DNA of 64,000 nucleotides from Paracoccaceae bacterium (GCA_022843025.1 JALHOL010000004.1:1-64000); one strand, 5' to 3'; numbered from the stretch's first letter, positions 35,995 to 45,347 are shown. A program made the numbers and translations. The notes: a model not told the origin generated them from the letters alone.

Positions 35995-37046
35995 TGTCCT
36001 TTTTGCAGCTGTCCCATCTGGAAAAGTCCTTTGGCACGAACCGCGTGGTCAAGGATTTCAACCTGAACGTGGAAAAGGGTGAGTTCATCTCGCTGCTGGG
36101 CCCATCGGGCTGTGGCAAGACGACCGTGCTGCGCATGGTGGCGGGGTTCGAGGTGCCGACATCGGGCGGGATCGTGATCGACGGTCAGGATGTGACGGCG
36201 CTGAAGGCCAATCAGCGCAACATCGGGATGATGTTTCAGGCCTATGCGCTGTTTCCCAACATGACCGTGGCCGAGAATGTGGCCTTCGGGTTGAAGGTGA
36301 AGGGCGTGGAAAAGGCCGCGCGTGAGGCGCGGGTGGATGAGATGCTGCGCCTGATCGGGTTGTCGGAAATGCGGGGGCGCTATCCGTTCCAGCTGTCGGG
36401 TGGGCAGCAGCAGCGGGTGGCACTGGCGCGGGCCTTGGCGCCTTCGCCGCGGGTATTGTTGCTGGACGAACCGCTATCGGCGCTGGATGCAAAGGTGCGG
36501 GTGTCATTGCGCAATGAAATCCGGGAAATTCAGCGGGAATTGGGGATCACCACCATCTTCGTGACGCATGATCAGGAAGAGGCGCTGTCGATGTCGGACC
36601 GCGTGGTGGTGATGAATGGCGGGATCGCCGAACAGGTGGGCGCACCGTTCGAGGTGTATAACCGCCCCGCGACGCGCTTTGTGGCGACGTTTGTGGGCAC
36701 GCTGAACATCTTCGACGGCGCGGTGACGGGGCCGCAATCGGTGACGCTGGCCGGGGTGCCGGTGACGCTTGCCGAACCCATCACGGCGGGCAAGGGCGCA
36801 AGCCTTGCGCTGGCCCTGCGGCCGGAATCGGTGCAGCTGGGCCGGGTCGAGGGCGCGGATGTGGTGCTGCCCGCGACGATTGAAAGCGTAGAATTCCTTG
36901 GGTCGATCATCCGGGTGCGGGCGCGGGCGGGCGGGTCTGTCGTCGCGCTGGACACGTTCAACCGGATGGACGCGCCGCCGCCCGCCATCGGCACGCAGAC
37001 CGAGGTCAGCCTGTCCGCGCGGGATCTGATCGTTCTGGGCGGATAA
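35994..37046 (+). CDS. ABC importer ATP-binding protein (PotA/FbpC type)
   Basis: A 350-residue ATPase with Walker A GPSGCGKT, Q-loop MMFQAYALFPNM, signature LSGGQQQRVALARAL, Walker B VLLLDEPLSALD and the H-loop FVTHDQEEA. A TOBE domain occupies roughly 240-345. It energises the preceding permease pair and is the last gene of the four-gene operon, followed by a palindrome at 37081. Confidence 0.94.
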   Translation: MSFLQLSHLEKSFGTNRVVKDFNLNVEKGEFISLLGPSGCGKTTVLRMVAGFEVPTSGGIVIDGQDVTALKANQRNIGMMFQAYALFPNMTVAENVAFGLKVKGVEKAAREARVDEMLRLIGLSEMRGRYPFQLSGGQQQRVALARALAPSPRVLLLDEPLSALDAKVRVSLRNEIREIQRELGITTIFVTHDQEEALSMSDRVVVMNGGIAEQVGAPFEVYNRPATRFVATFVGTLNIFDGAVTGPQSVTLAGVPVTLAEPITAGKGASLALALRPESVQLGRVEGADVVLPATIESVEFLGSIIRVRARAGGSVVALDTFNRMDAPPPAIGTQTEVSLSARDLIVLGG

Positions 37047-37080
37047 GGCGGGCAGAAGCCGCTTGTCGCGGGGCGAGGCG

Positions 37081-37099
37081 GGGGGCCATATTGGCCCCC
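37081..37099. terminator. Short palindromic hairpin between the ABC operon and modB
   Basis: GGGGGCCA (37081-37088) and TGGCCCCC (37092-37099) form an 8-bp stem with a 3-base loop. No T-run follows. It could be a weak terminator of the upstream operon or an operator for modBC; the sequence does not decide between them. Confidence 0.5.
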
Positions 37100-37125
37100 G
37101 ACCCTGCTGCCCGCAAAGGACCGCC

Positions 37126-37152
37126 ATGCCCTACCTTTGGATCACCTGCTGA
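37126..37152 (+). CDS. Possible 8-codon leader peptide before modB
   Basis: ATG 37126, preceded by AAAGGA, opens an 8-codon frame (MPYLWITC) whose TGA overlaps the modB ATG by one base. It sits where the end of modA would normally be, so it may be either a translational-coupling leader or chance. It is too short to judge by composition. Confidence 0.35.
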   Translation: MPYLWITC

Positions 37153-37853
37153 TGACGGACTGGCTGTCGCCGACGGAATGGCAGGCGGTGGCTCTGTCGC
37201 TGCGGGTGGCGTTCTGGGCGACGCTGATCAGCCTGCCCTTGGGCATCTGGGTGGCTTGGCTGCTGGCAAGGCGGGACTTTCCGGGCAAGCAGGTGCTGAA
37301 CGGGCTGGTGCATCTGCCGCTGATCCTGCCGCCCGTAGTGACGGGCTATCTGCTGCTGCTGACCTTTGGGCGACGCGGCTATGTGGGGCAGTTCCTTGAC
37401 CAATGGTTCGGCATCGTGCTGGCCTTTCGCTGGACCGGTGCGGTGCTGGCGGCAGCGGTGATGGCCTTTCCCCTGATGGTGCGCGCCATCAGGCTGGCGT
37501 TCGAGGCGGTGGACCCAAAGCTGGAACAGGCCGCAGGCACGCTGGGCGCTTCGCCCGTTTGGGTGTTTGTGACGGTGACGCTGCCGCTGATCCTGCCCGG
37601 CGTGCTGGCGGGCGCGGTGTTGGCCTTCGCCAAAGCGATGGGGGAGTTCGGCGCGACAATCACCTTTGTGTCGAACATTCCGGGTGAGACGCAGACCCTG
37701 CCATCGGCCATCTACGCCTTTCTTCAGGTGCCGGGGGGCGATGCACAGGCGTTCCGGTTGGTGATCGTGTCGATCATCGTGGCGATGGGGGCGCTGATCG
37801 CGTCGGAATGGATCGCGCGGCGCGTGGCGCGGCGGATCGGGGGGCTGGGATGA
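37152..37853 (+). CDS. modB: Molybdate ABC transporter permease
   Basis: A 233-residue inner-membrane protein with ModB hallmarks: SLRVAFWATLISLPLGIWVAWLL at the start, PPVVTGY, the EAA loop (LEQAAGTLGASPVWVFVTVTLPLI), and GEFGATITFVSNIPGETQTL. It imports molybdate with ModC, supplying cofactor for MsrP and IorB encoded elsewhere in the window. A TTG 15 bases upstream is an alternative start. modC overlaps by four bases. No modA is adjacent, which is unusual. Confidence 0.92.
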   Translation: MTDWLSPTEWQAVALSLRVAFWATLISLPLGIWVAWLLARRDFPGKQVLNGLVHLPLILPPVVTGYLLLLTFGRRGYVGQFLDQWFGIVLAFRWTGAVLAAAVMAFPLMVRAIRLAFEAVDPKLEQAAGTLGASPVWVFVTVTLPLILPGVLAGAVLAFAKAMGEFGATITFVSNIPGETQTLPSAIYAFLQVPGGDAQAFRLVIVSIIVAMGALIASEWIARRVARRIGGLG

Positions 37854-38932
37854 GCCTGTCTGTCGCCATTGCCCACGCCTTCCCCGGTTTCGCGCTGGAC
37901 GTGGCCTTTGACGCGCCGCCTGGGGTAACGGCGCTGTTCGGGCGGTCCGGGTCTGGCAAGACGACGGTGGTCAATGCGGTGGCGGGGTTGTTGATGCCCG
38001 ACCGTGGCCGGATCAGCGCCGGGGGCGCGGTGTTGTTTGACCGCGACGCCGGGGTGGCCCTTCCGCCGCATCGGCGCAGGCTGGGCTATGTGTTCCAAGA
38101 CGCGCGGCTGTTCCCGCATCTGACCGTGCGGCAGAACCTGATCTATGGGCGCTGGTTCGCGCCCAAGGGCGGCGTGACGCTGGACGCGGTGGTGGACCTG
38201 TTGGGGATCGGCGGGCTGCTGGACCGTCATCCGGTGGCACTGTCGGGCGGAGAAAAGCAGCGTGTGGCCATCGGGCGGGCGCTGCTATCGAACCCGCGCC
38301 TCTTGCTGATGGATGAACCGCTGGCCGCGCTGGACGAGGCGCGCAAGGCCGAAATCCTTCCCTGGCTGGAACGGCTGCGCGACGGGACGGATATCCCCAT
38401 TCTATACGTCAGCCATGCCATGGCCGAGGTGGCGCGTCTTGCGACAACCTTGGTGGTGATGGAGGCCGGGCGCATCCGCGCGGCGGGGCCGGTGGCCGAT
38501 ATGCTGGCTGATCCGGGGTTGGCGCCCGTGCTGGGCCTGCGCGAGGCGGGGTCGATCCTGCCCGCCCGCGTGGCCGCGCATGAAGGCGACGGTCTGACCC
38601 GGCTGGAGACGGCGGCGGGGCCGGTCTGGCTGCCGCATGTGGATGCGGCTTTGGGCAGCGCGGTGCGGATACGGATTGCAGCGCAGGACGTGATCCTGTC
38701 GCGCGCGCGGCCCGAGGGGCTTTCCGCGCTGAACGTGCTGCCCGCCGTGGTGACGGCGCTGCGGATGGGGGACGGGCCGGGGGCGTTGATCCGGCTGTCC
38801 GTGGGCGGCGACCCGCTGCTGGTGCGGATCACGCGGCGGTCGGCCATGGCGATGGGGTTGCACGACGGGGCAGAGGTCTTTGCCATCGTGAAATCCGTCT
38901 CTGTCGCGCAGGCGGATATTGGCGTGCTGTAA
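37850..38932 (+). CDS. modC: Molybdate ABC transporter ATP-binding protein
   Basis: A 360-residue ATPase with Walker A GRSGSGKT, Q-loop YVFQDARLFPHL, signature LSGGEKQRVAIGRAL and Walker B LLMDEPLAALD. The C-terminal Mop/TOBE region (about 285-355) can bind oxyanion and feed back on transport. The ATG overlaps the modB stop (ATGA). Length is normal. Confidence 0.94.
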   Translation: MSLSVAIAHAFPGFALDVAFDAPPGVTALFGRSGSGKTTVVNAVAGLLMPDRGRISAGGAVLFDRDAGVALPPHRRRLGYVFQDARLFPHLTVRQNLIYGRWFAPKGGVTLDAVVDLLGIGGLLDRHPVALSGGEKQRVAIGRALLSNPRLLLMDEPLAALDEARKAEILPWLERLRDGTDIPILYVSHAMAEVARLATTLVVMEAGRIRAAGPVADMLADPGLAPVLGLREAGSILPARVAAHEGDGLTRLETAAGPVWLPHVDAALGSAVRIRIAAQDVILSRARPEGLSALNVLPAVVTALRMGDGPGALIRLSVGGDPLLVRITRRSAMAMGLHDGAEVFAIVKSVSVAQADIGVL

Positions 38933-39010
38933 CGGGCGCGACAGATCGGGCATTCACGACTCAGGTTCAGGTGCTAGGCTTTGCTCCGTCAGCGGCGGGG
39001 AGGGCGGCAG

Positions 39011-40174
39011 ATGGCGGGTGCGGTGACGGTGCTGGTGGGTACCAGCAAAGGCGCGTTTGTTCTGCGGTCTGATGGGGAAAGGCAAGGCTGGGCCGTGTCG
39101 GGGCCGCATTGCGATGGCTGGCCCATCAACCATGTGGTTGGCGATACGCAGACCGGGCGGCTTTGGGCGGCGGGTGGCAGCGAATGGCACGGCGCGGGCG
39201 TCTGGCGATCCGAGGATGGCGGCGCGACATGGGTGCTGTCGCTGCTGTCGAATGGCAAGATGGATGCGTTTCTAGCCGCCGATCCGGGCATGGCGGAATA
39301 TCTGGGCCGCGGCCCCGCGCCCCCTGCGCCGTTCAGCGGGCAGGTGGATGCGGTGTGGTCGCTGGGCTTGTCGGGCGGGGCGATCTATGCCGGGGCAAAG
39401 CCTGCCGCACTGTATGAAAGCCGGGATGGCGGGGAAAACTGGGCCGAGGTGGCGGGGCTAAGCGCGCATCCATCGCGTCCGGAATGGGAGCCGGGCGGGG
39501 CCGGGCTGGTGTTGCACACCATCGTGGGCGATCCGGGGGATACGGCGAAGCTGTGGGTGGGCATAAGCGCGGCAGGGGTGTTCGCAACCGAAGATGGCGG
39601 AAAAAGCTGGGACCGGCGCAATCGCCTGTCGAATGAAGGGGACGCGCATCACGACCATCACGACCATGCCCATGGCGCGGGGCATGAGCTGGGGTTTTGC
39701 GTCCACAACATGGTGCGTGCGCCGGGACAGGGTGGCGATCTGATGTATCAGCAGAACCACCACGGCGTGTTTCGCAGCCCGGATGGCGGGCGAAGCTGGC
39801 ATCCGATCACGGCGGGTCTGCCCAGCGATTTCGGCTTTCCCATCGCGGTCGATCCGGCGGATCCGCGCCGGTTGTGGACCTTTCCCCTGAATGGCGACAC
39901 GAAGGGGCGCTATCCGCCGGGGGCCTCGGCGGCGGTTTACCGGTCGGAGGATGGGGGCGAAAGCTGGCAGGCGATGACCGATGGGCTGCCGGTGAAGGAT
40001 TGCTTTTTCACCGTGCTGCGGCAGGCGATGACGGTGGATCGGGGCAGCCCGACGGGGGTGTATTTCGGCACCAACAGCGGATCGGTCTTTGCCAGCCGCG
40101 ACCGGGGCGCGCAGTGGCATGAGATTGCGCGGCATCTGCCGACGGTATTGAGCGTGGAGGCGATGACGGTTTAG
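39011..40174 (+). CDS. Asp-box (BNR) repeat beta-propeller protein
   Basis: A 387-residue protein with at least six Asp-box repeats: SEDGGATW, SRDGGENW, TEDGGKSW, SPDGGRSW, SEDGGESW and SRDRGAQW. These mark a sialidase/Vps10-like propeller, but sialidase catalytic residues are not evident. A His/Asp-rich loop (DAHHDHHDHAHGAGHE, near residues 213-228) looks metal-binding. There is no clear signal peptide, so it is probably cytoplasmic. ATG 39011 follows GGGGAGGG. It overlaps the convergent SCO-cytochrome gene by four bases. Confidence 0.82.
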   Translation: MAGAVTVLVGTSKGAFVLRSDGERQGWAVSGPHCDGWPINHVVGDTQTGRLWAAGGSEWHGAGVWRSEDGGATWVLSLLSNGKMDAFLAADPGMAEYLGRGPAPPAPFSGQVDAVWSLGLSGGAIYAGAKPAALYESRDGGENWAEVAGLSAHPSRPEWEPGGAGLVLHTIVGDPGDTAKLWVGISAAGVFATEDGGKSWDRRNRLSNEGDAHHDHHDHAHGAGHELGFCVHNMVRAPGQGGDLMYQQNHHGVFRSPDGGRSWHPITAGLPSDFGFPIAVDPADPRRLWTFPLNGDTKGRYPPGASAAVYRSEDGGESWQAMTDGLPVKDCFFTVLRQAMTVDRGSPTGVYFGTNSGSVFASRDRGAQWHEIARHLPTVLSVEAMTV

Positions 40175-41196
40175 TCGGCCCCGGTCAGCCCATGCGCGGA
40201 TTCGAAGGCGGCAAAGCTGTCGGCGGCCTCTTGTTCCGCAGCCGCAAGGCGGGCATCGGCGGCCTTGAGGTAGGACATAAGATCGGCCACATCCACCGGG
40301 TTCAGGCCGAGATTGGGCATGACCACGCCGGGATAGTCGGCATCCAGCATCTGCGCTATCTCATCGCCGGAGGCGAGAACAAGGTCGGGGTCCATGATGA
40401 AGGTTTTCAGCCAGTCCTCTTCGCGCCGCAGGGTGACGGCGGCGAGGTCGGGGCCGAAGCGTTCGCCCAGCCCGATCGTGTGGCACGAGGCACAGGCACC
40501 CAGAAAGATCGCCTCTCCGGGATGGGCCGAGAGGTCGTAGACCGTGTTGATCTTCAGCGCGGCTTCCAGCGCCTGCGAATTGGTCTGCGTGCTGTTCTGC
40601 CAGTCGGGATCGAGTTCCAGAATGGATTGCAGGGCGATGGTCAGGCTGCCCATGACCGAGGAACGCCGCCAGACCCCGGTCTTGGCATTGCCGATCACCA
40701 TATCGGTGCGGTGCAGCGCCAGGGCGCGGGCCTTTTCACCAAGTTTGGCGCGGATGATGTCGATATTCTCGCGGCTGCCGGTGAGGAAGGTCCAGCCACG
40801 GTCGGCGTTGAAGCCCTGCTTGAAAGTGGCGAGCTTTTCCGGCGTATCGTTTTCCGGGTCCAGCGTGATGGAAACGAAGAACACGTCGCGCCCCATGCGT
40901 TCGCCGAGCCAGTCATAGACCTGCGCCAGCCGCGCGGTGGTGAGCGAGCACAGATCGGTACATTCGGTGTAGAAGAAGTTCACCACAACGATGCGGTCCT
41001 TGAGCAGGTCGTCGAAGAAGGCGACTTCGTCGCCGTCCGAGGTGATCAGCGGCAGGTTGGTGAAGTATTCCGCCCCCCGCGTATCAGCTTGGGCCGGCAG
41101 GGCGGTCAGCCCTGCCGCCAGCGTTACGGCAAGGACCACGCCCTGCAAAAGACGCAGCACCTTGACCCAAGGGAAATCGCAATGCGCCATGACCAC
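40171..41196 (-). CDS. SCO1/SenC-like protein fused to a c-type cytochrome domain
   Basis: A 341-residue exported protein. After the signal segment (LLQGVVLAVTLAAGLTALPAQA) comes a thioredoxin-fold SCO domain with the copper site FFYTECTDLC (Cys-x3-Cys) and a downstream His in LHRTDM. The C-terminal part has a heme c motif CASCH and a likely Met ligand in VVMPNLGL. SCO proteins insert copper or act as thiol-redox factors; a fused cytochrome suggests electron transfer. It is downstream of the multicopper oxidase on the same strand (8-base gap), so it may deliver copper to it or accept its electrons. Confidence 0.9.
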   Translation of the reverse strand: MVMAHCDFPWVKVLRLLQGVVLAVTLAAGLTALPAQADTRGAEYFTNLPLITSDGDEVAFFDDLLKDRIVVVNFFYTECTDLCSLTTARLAQVYDWLGERMGRDVFFVSITLDPENDTPEKLATFKQGFNADRGWTFLTGSRENIDIIRAKLGEKARALALHRTDMVIGNAKTGVWRRSSVMGSLTIALQSILELDPDWQNSTQTNSQALEAALKINTVYDLSAHPGEAIFLGACASCHTIGLGERFGPDLAAVTLRREEDWLKTFIMDPDLVLASGDEIAQMLDADYPGVVMPNLGLNPVDVADLMSYLKAADARLAAAEQEAADSFAAFESAHGLTGAD

Positions 41197-41204
41197 CCTG
41201 CCCC

Positions 41205-43535
41205 TCAGGTAGATGTTCGGGGGAAGGGGCGGAAGCTGCGGTGGAAGGGATTACCTTCGGGCAGGATTTCCGGCATCACATAGGTGACGCCATCCGGAGT
41301 GGGATTGGGCGTCGGGATGACCTGAACATGCGTCTGTGATGTGTTGGGGTTGTTGGGATCAGTCAGGATGTCGTAACGCAGAAGCATCGCGGCATCTTCG
41401 TGCACGGTGTTGTGGCAATGGGTGACATAGGCCCCGCCATATTCGCCAAAGCGGACCTGGATCTTGACAGACCCGCCTTCGCCCATCCACCAGACATCCT
41501 TGCGCGCGCCTCTTTCGGCGGCGCCCATGGCAAATCCGGTGCGCGAGATGGTGACGCCTTCCTCGAAATGCAGGTGGGCGGGGTGATCCCAGCCGCCGCC
41601 GCCATTGAGCAGCGTCCAGTGTTCAACCTCGCCGGGGCGGGGGACGAGCATCGAGATGCGGTTGGCGTTCAGGGAATGGGTATCCTCGCCGTTGATCCGT
41701 ATGCCCCACGGCGTTTCGCGTTCAGCGGGGCAGGAAGGGAAGCAGCCGTTCACGGTGGCATCGCGGGCATCGTCGGCGCCGCGCTTGAATTCGATGATCC
41801 GTTCCCGCACCGGGGCGACGATGGGGATCTGTTCGGTCAGCACGGCGGGCACTTGGCTGCGGTCCTGATCGGCAGCACGCTGCGAGTCGTAGACATAGCC
41901 GGGCATGTCGACGCTGGCCATGTGGCGGGTGATACGGAATTCCAACACGCGGCCGACACCGGGATCGAGCGTCTTGCCCCTGAGCGCATCGGAAATGGAC
42001 AGCTTGTCCTTTGGACCCCGGCCATCCTCGAATTCCATGAGATTCACGAGATAGAGCCTGTCACCCACCTTGAAGGGTTTGAAGTCGATGATGACGTCGA
42101 AGCGTTCACCCGATGCCATCGTGTCCATTTGGTTCACCGTAACCGGGCGGGGAATGAGGTTGCCATCGGTGGCGATCACCTGAACCGGCACGACCTTGCC
42201 CGCCTGATTGACCAGCGCCAGCTTGTACCAGCGCGACATGGACGCGCCGAGCATCCGGAAGCGGTACTTGCGCGGCATCACTTCGAAGAACGGCTTGTAG
42301 GCGAAGTTCACCAAGAGCATGTCGCCGAGGAACCCTTCGGTATCGAAGATGTCAAAGAACAGCTGTCCATCAGGATCTGATGCCGCATCCGAGAACATCA
42401 GGTTCACGTCGAAATCGGTATTGCCATAGTCCAGCATGGCGCCCGAAGGCAGGCGCAGGTTGACGCCATCTTGCAGCACCTCGTTCGCGCGATCCTTGCC
42501 GGAATAATAGTTCATCATCCCGACATGGCCTTTGTAGACGTTCTCGGCGGTATAGAAGAAGCGATGGTCGTGGAACCACAGCGTGCCCTGCAATTCGCGA
42601 TAATCGCCCGGCACATGGACCAGCCTGCCATTGCCATCCGGCCCAGAAGCGCGCGGATCGGTGGCCTGCGTATTCGTCATGTCGGCGCGGGCGAGTGTGG
42701 TTGACCAGTGGTAGTCATAGAACTGACCCGGGTAGAAATGGGCGTTCGACGCCCCGTCTGACGTCGATGCATTGTGGCCGTTGTGATTGTGCGTGGTCTG
42801 GCTGATGGACCCGAAGCCGCCGTTCTGCTCTTGGCTGAGCGCCACGTTGTTGTAGTGGCGGAAGATCACCGGTTCGCCGTAACGCACCTTGAGAAGGGGC
42901 GGCGGCAATGTGCCGGCAGCCAGACGCCCGGGGCCAAAGGACCAGATCTTGTCATCCACTTGCGACGGAAACAGCGGATGCAGACCGACATGGTAATCCG
43001 GGCAGCCGAGCGACATCAGATAGCCCTTCTTGGGCAAGTATTCCGTCCAGCGCTGATGCGCGAAATACTCGCCCGGCGGGCGGCCTTCCATGGGGCCACG
43101 GCCTGTCAGCGGGTTGGCATAGAGCGGGTTGCCCCCTGTGGCGGAATACTCTGTGTGCCATGAGGTGCGCTTGGCATAGGGTTCGTTCGGCAGGCCCTGC
43201 CATTGCAACATCACCTCAGCGCCTTGAGTGACCGGGGTCAGCGTATGGGGGTGCTGTTCGTTCAAGCGCGGCATCGGCTGAGTGAAGGGTGCGACGCCAT
43301 AAAGCGGGCTGGGTGGGGTTCCGGTGGGGATGCTGGGAAGGATCTGACTGTGGGCGTAGGGGCTGAGCCCGTTCGTCAGCGCCAAGGTTCCCGCTGCGGT
43401 GAAGATGCCCCATTTGAAGAGTTCGCGCCGCGTGACCTGACCCGTCGAAAGCGCCCGGACAATTTCGGCGCGGTTGTTGCGTGCAATCTGCGCTTCTCTG
43501 ATCCGAGCGCGTGATGCGTCCTTGGAAAGGTACAT
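41205..43535 (-). CDS. Tat-exported multicopper oxidase
   Basis: A 776-residue cupredoxin-type oxidase. The Tat-like leader is TRRELFKWGIFTAAGTLAL. Copper motifs are HNHNGH and FHDH for the trinuclear centre, HPAHLH, and the C-terminal HCHNTVHEDAAML carrying type 1 and type 3 ligands. The length exceeds that of plain laccases (about 500), in the range of bacterial bilirubin-oxidase-like or metal-oxidising enzymes. The substrate (phenols, Mn2+, Cu+) is not determinable. It is co-oriented with the SCO-cytochrome gene. Confidence 0.92.
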   Translation of the reverse strand: MYLSKDASRARIREAQIARNNRAEIVRALSTGQVTRRELFKWGIFTAAGTLALTNGLSPYAHSQILPSIPTGTPPSPLYGVAPFTQPMPRLNEQHPHTLTPVTQGAEVMLQWQGLPNEPYAKRTSWHTEYSATGGNPLYANPLTGRGPMEGRPPGEYFAHQRWTEYLPKKGYLMSLGCPDYHVGLHPLFPSQVDDKIWSFGPGRLAAGTLPPPLLKVRYGEPVIFRHYNNVALSQEQNGGFGSISQTTHNHNGHNASTSDGASNAHFYPGQFYDYHWSTTLARADMTNTQATDPRASGPDGNGRLVHVPGDYRELQGTLWFHDHRFFYTAENVYKGHVGMMNYYSGKDRANEVLQDGVNLRLPSGAMLDYGNTDFDVNLMFSDAASDPDGQLFFDIFDTEGFLGDMLLVNFAYKPFFEVMPRKYRFRMLGASMSRWYKLALVNQAGKVVPVQVIATDGNLIPRPVTVNQMDTMASGERFDVIIDFKPFKVGDRLYLVNLMEFEDGRGPKDKLSISDALRGKTLDPGVGRVLEFRITRHMASVDMPGYVYDSQRAADQDRSQVPAVLTEQIPIVAPVRERIIEFKRGADDARDATVNGCFPSCPAERETPWGIRINGEDTHSLNANRISMLVPRPGEVEHWTLLNGGGGWDHPAHLHFEEGVTISRTGFAMGAAERGARKDVWWMGEGGSVKIQVRFGEYGGAYVTHCHNTVHEDAAMLLRYDILTDPNNPNTSQTHVQVIPTPNPTPDGVTYVMPEILPEGNPFHRSFRPFPRTST

Positions 43536-43896
43536 ATGTTACCCCGTCGATCGATCCGCACTTAATTCGCGGTGCGGATTTTCGCTTTTTGCTTTGGCAA
43601 CCGGAACACGTTGCCGCCTGCTACAGGGGTCCATGCCCGACCCCTTGCCGCTTTGCGCCCGGTCGGGCGCTGGTGCGGTATCGCCCAGATGCGCCCATGC
43701 TCCGCCTGCGAACGGCAATGGGCGTTTGTGACAAGGAAACGGTATCACCACGGGGTGGCGCAGACCTCTGCCAGAGGTCCGGTGCACGCATCAGACCAAA
43801 GTCTGACGGCACAACCAAAGATTGCAATACCGTGGGTGGAACCTATCGAGGCCGGCTGTTTTTTAAGCGTTTTGCCAGAGGCGCGCGATGGGAGGC
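43536..43896. promoter_or_regulatory. Multicopper oxidase upstream region with two inverted repeats
   Basis: 361 bases between the gspE stop and the oxidase start. It contains GACCTCTG-C-CAGAGGTC (43763-43779), a perfect 8-bp inverted repeat, and TCAGAC-CAAA-GTCTGA (43791-43806). Neither is followed by a T-run. They could be operators for the oxidase operon or processing hairpins after gspE. No gene is supported here. Confidence 0.45.
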
Positions 43897-45306
43897 CTAA
43901 TCGGCGGTTATCAATTCGGCCTCGAGTCTGCGCGCGGCCGAGCCTGTGAAACCGCAGGTGCGGCAGCCCGCACCGTTGCAGTCAGGGCAGTCCGACAGGG
44001 CAAGGTTCTGTGCCAGAACCCCGCGCAGGACATCGCCCACGATGTAATCGGGCACCCCCAGATCGACGAGGCGGGTGCGCGCGCCCCTTGCATCGCGGGT
44101 GTGCAGCGTGGACAGCACCATCCGCCCGACCTGCGCCGCGCGGCAGGCGATTTCGGCGGTTTCGGGATCGCGGATCTCTCCCACCATGATGACATTGGGA
44201 TCATGCCGCAGGATGGACCGCAGGACGCGGGCGAAGGTCAGGCCGATGTCTTCCTGCACCTGCACCTGTTGCACGCCGGGCAGGCTGTATTCCACGGGGT
44301 CTTCGACCGTGACGATCTTGCGCCGGTTGGAATTGAGATGCTGGAGTGCGGTATAAAGGGTGGTGGTCTTGCCCGATCCGGTGGGACCGGTGACAAGGAA
44401 CAGCCCGCTGGGCCGTTCGATGGCGGTGGTGATGCGGGTGACCATATCGGGGGCGAAACCGAGACGGTCCCAACCAAGGCGCAGGGCCTGCGGATCGAGC
44501 ACGCGCAGCACGATGCTTTCGCCGTTCTGCGTGGGCAGAGACGACAGGCGAAAGTCGATGCGGCGGCCGGAAAAGGTGCCGGAAAACCGCGCATCCTGAG
44601 GCAGGCGGCGTTCGGCCACGTTGGCGCGGGCCATGACCTTGAGCCGGGCAAAGACAGTGGCAGCGGGGATGGCGGGATCGGTGTTCATCGGCCCAAGCAG
44701 GCCGTTGATGCGCCGCCGGATGGCAAGGCCGGAGGGCAGCGCCTCGAAATGGATGTCGGAGGCGCCGGCGGCCACCGCCTCGGCCAGGGTTTCCGCCACG
44801 AAGCGGATCACCGGGCCATCATCGCCCTGCACCGGTTCGGTTGGCAGCGCGGCGATCGCGACGGGCAGGTCGGCAGGCGCATCGGCCAGCAGCGCGCGGA
44901 TGGTGCGCAGTGTTGCCCCCTGCGGCGCGACCGGGCGGTCCAGATGAAAGGCCAGTTCCTCCACCAGCGCGGCATCCGACGGGTCTGCCATCAGCACCGT
45001 CTGTGCCCCGGCCGGCGACAGCAGCGGCACGGCCGCGCGGCTGCGAAGGAACGGCAGGGTCAGGCGCTGGATCGCATCCCGGTCGGGTGGGGCACAGGAC
45101 CAGGGGTCGGTGGCAAAGGGAATACCCAATGCGGCGGCAAGGGCGGGAAGGACGACCTCTTCTTCGGCGAGCCCCCGGTCGATCAGCAGGCGGTGAAGCG
45201 AGATGCCTTCGGCCTCCGCCTGATCCTGCGCGCGGGTCAGGTCGGCGGCAGGCAAGGCACTTCGCTCAGCCAAGAGGCGGGCGAGATCGGCCTTCAAGGT
45301 TGCCAC
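43897..45306 (-). CDS. gspE: Type II secretion ATPase GspE
   Basis: A 469-residue hexameric ATPase with an N-terminal GspE/MshEN-type domain, Walker A GPTGSGKTTT (about residue 308), Asp and His boxes (GEIRDPETAEIA, LSTLHTRDA) and the C-terminal tetracysteine motif CPDCNGAGCRTCG. It powers the pseudopilus from the inner-membrane face. I prefer the GTG start at 45306 because CGGAG lies seven bases upstream; ATG 45366 would overlap the divergent gspL. It is transcribed away from the other gsp genes. Confidence 0.93.
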   Translation of the reverse strand: MATLKADLARLLAERSALPAADLTRAQDQAEAEGISLHRLLIDRGLAEEEVVLPALAAALGIPFATDPWSCAPPDRDAIQRLTLPFLRSRAAVPLLSPAGAQTVLMADPSDAALVEELAFHLDRPVAPQGATLRTIRALLADAPADLPVAIAALPTEPVQGDDGPVIRFVAETLAEAVAAGASDIHFEALPSGLAIRRRINGLLGPMNTDPAIPAATVFARLKVMARANVAERRLPQDARFSGTFSGRRIDFRLSSLPTQNGESIVLRVLDPQALRLGWDRLGFAPDMVTRITTAIERPSGLFLVTGPTGSGKTTTLYTALQHLNSNRRKIVTVEDPVEYSLPGVQQVQVQEDIGLTFARVLRSILRHDPNVIMVGEIRDPETAEIACRAAQVGRMVLSTLHTRDARGARTRLVDLGVPDYIVGDVLRGVLAQNLALSDCPDCNGAGCRTCGFTGSAARRLEAELITAD

Positions 45307-45347
45307 TGGCTTGCTCCGTTTTCGTCTGGTTAATAATCCTGAATCAA

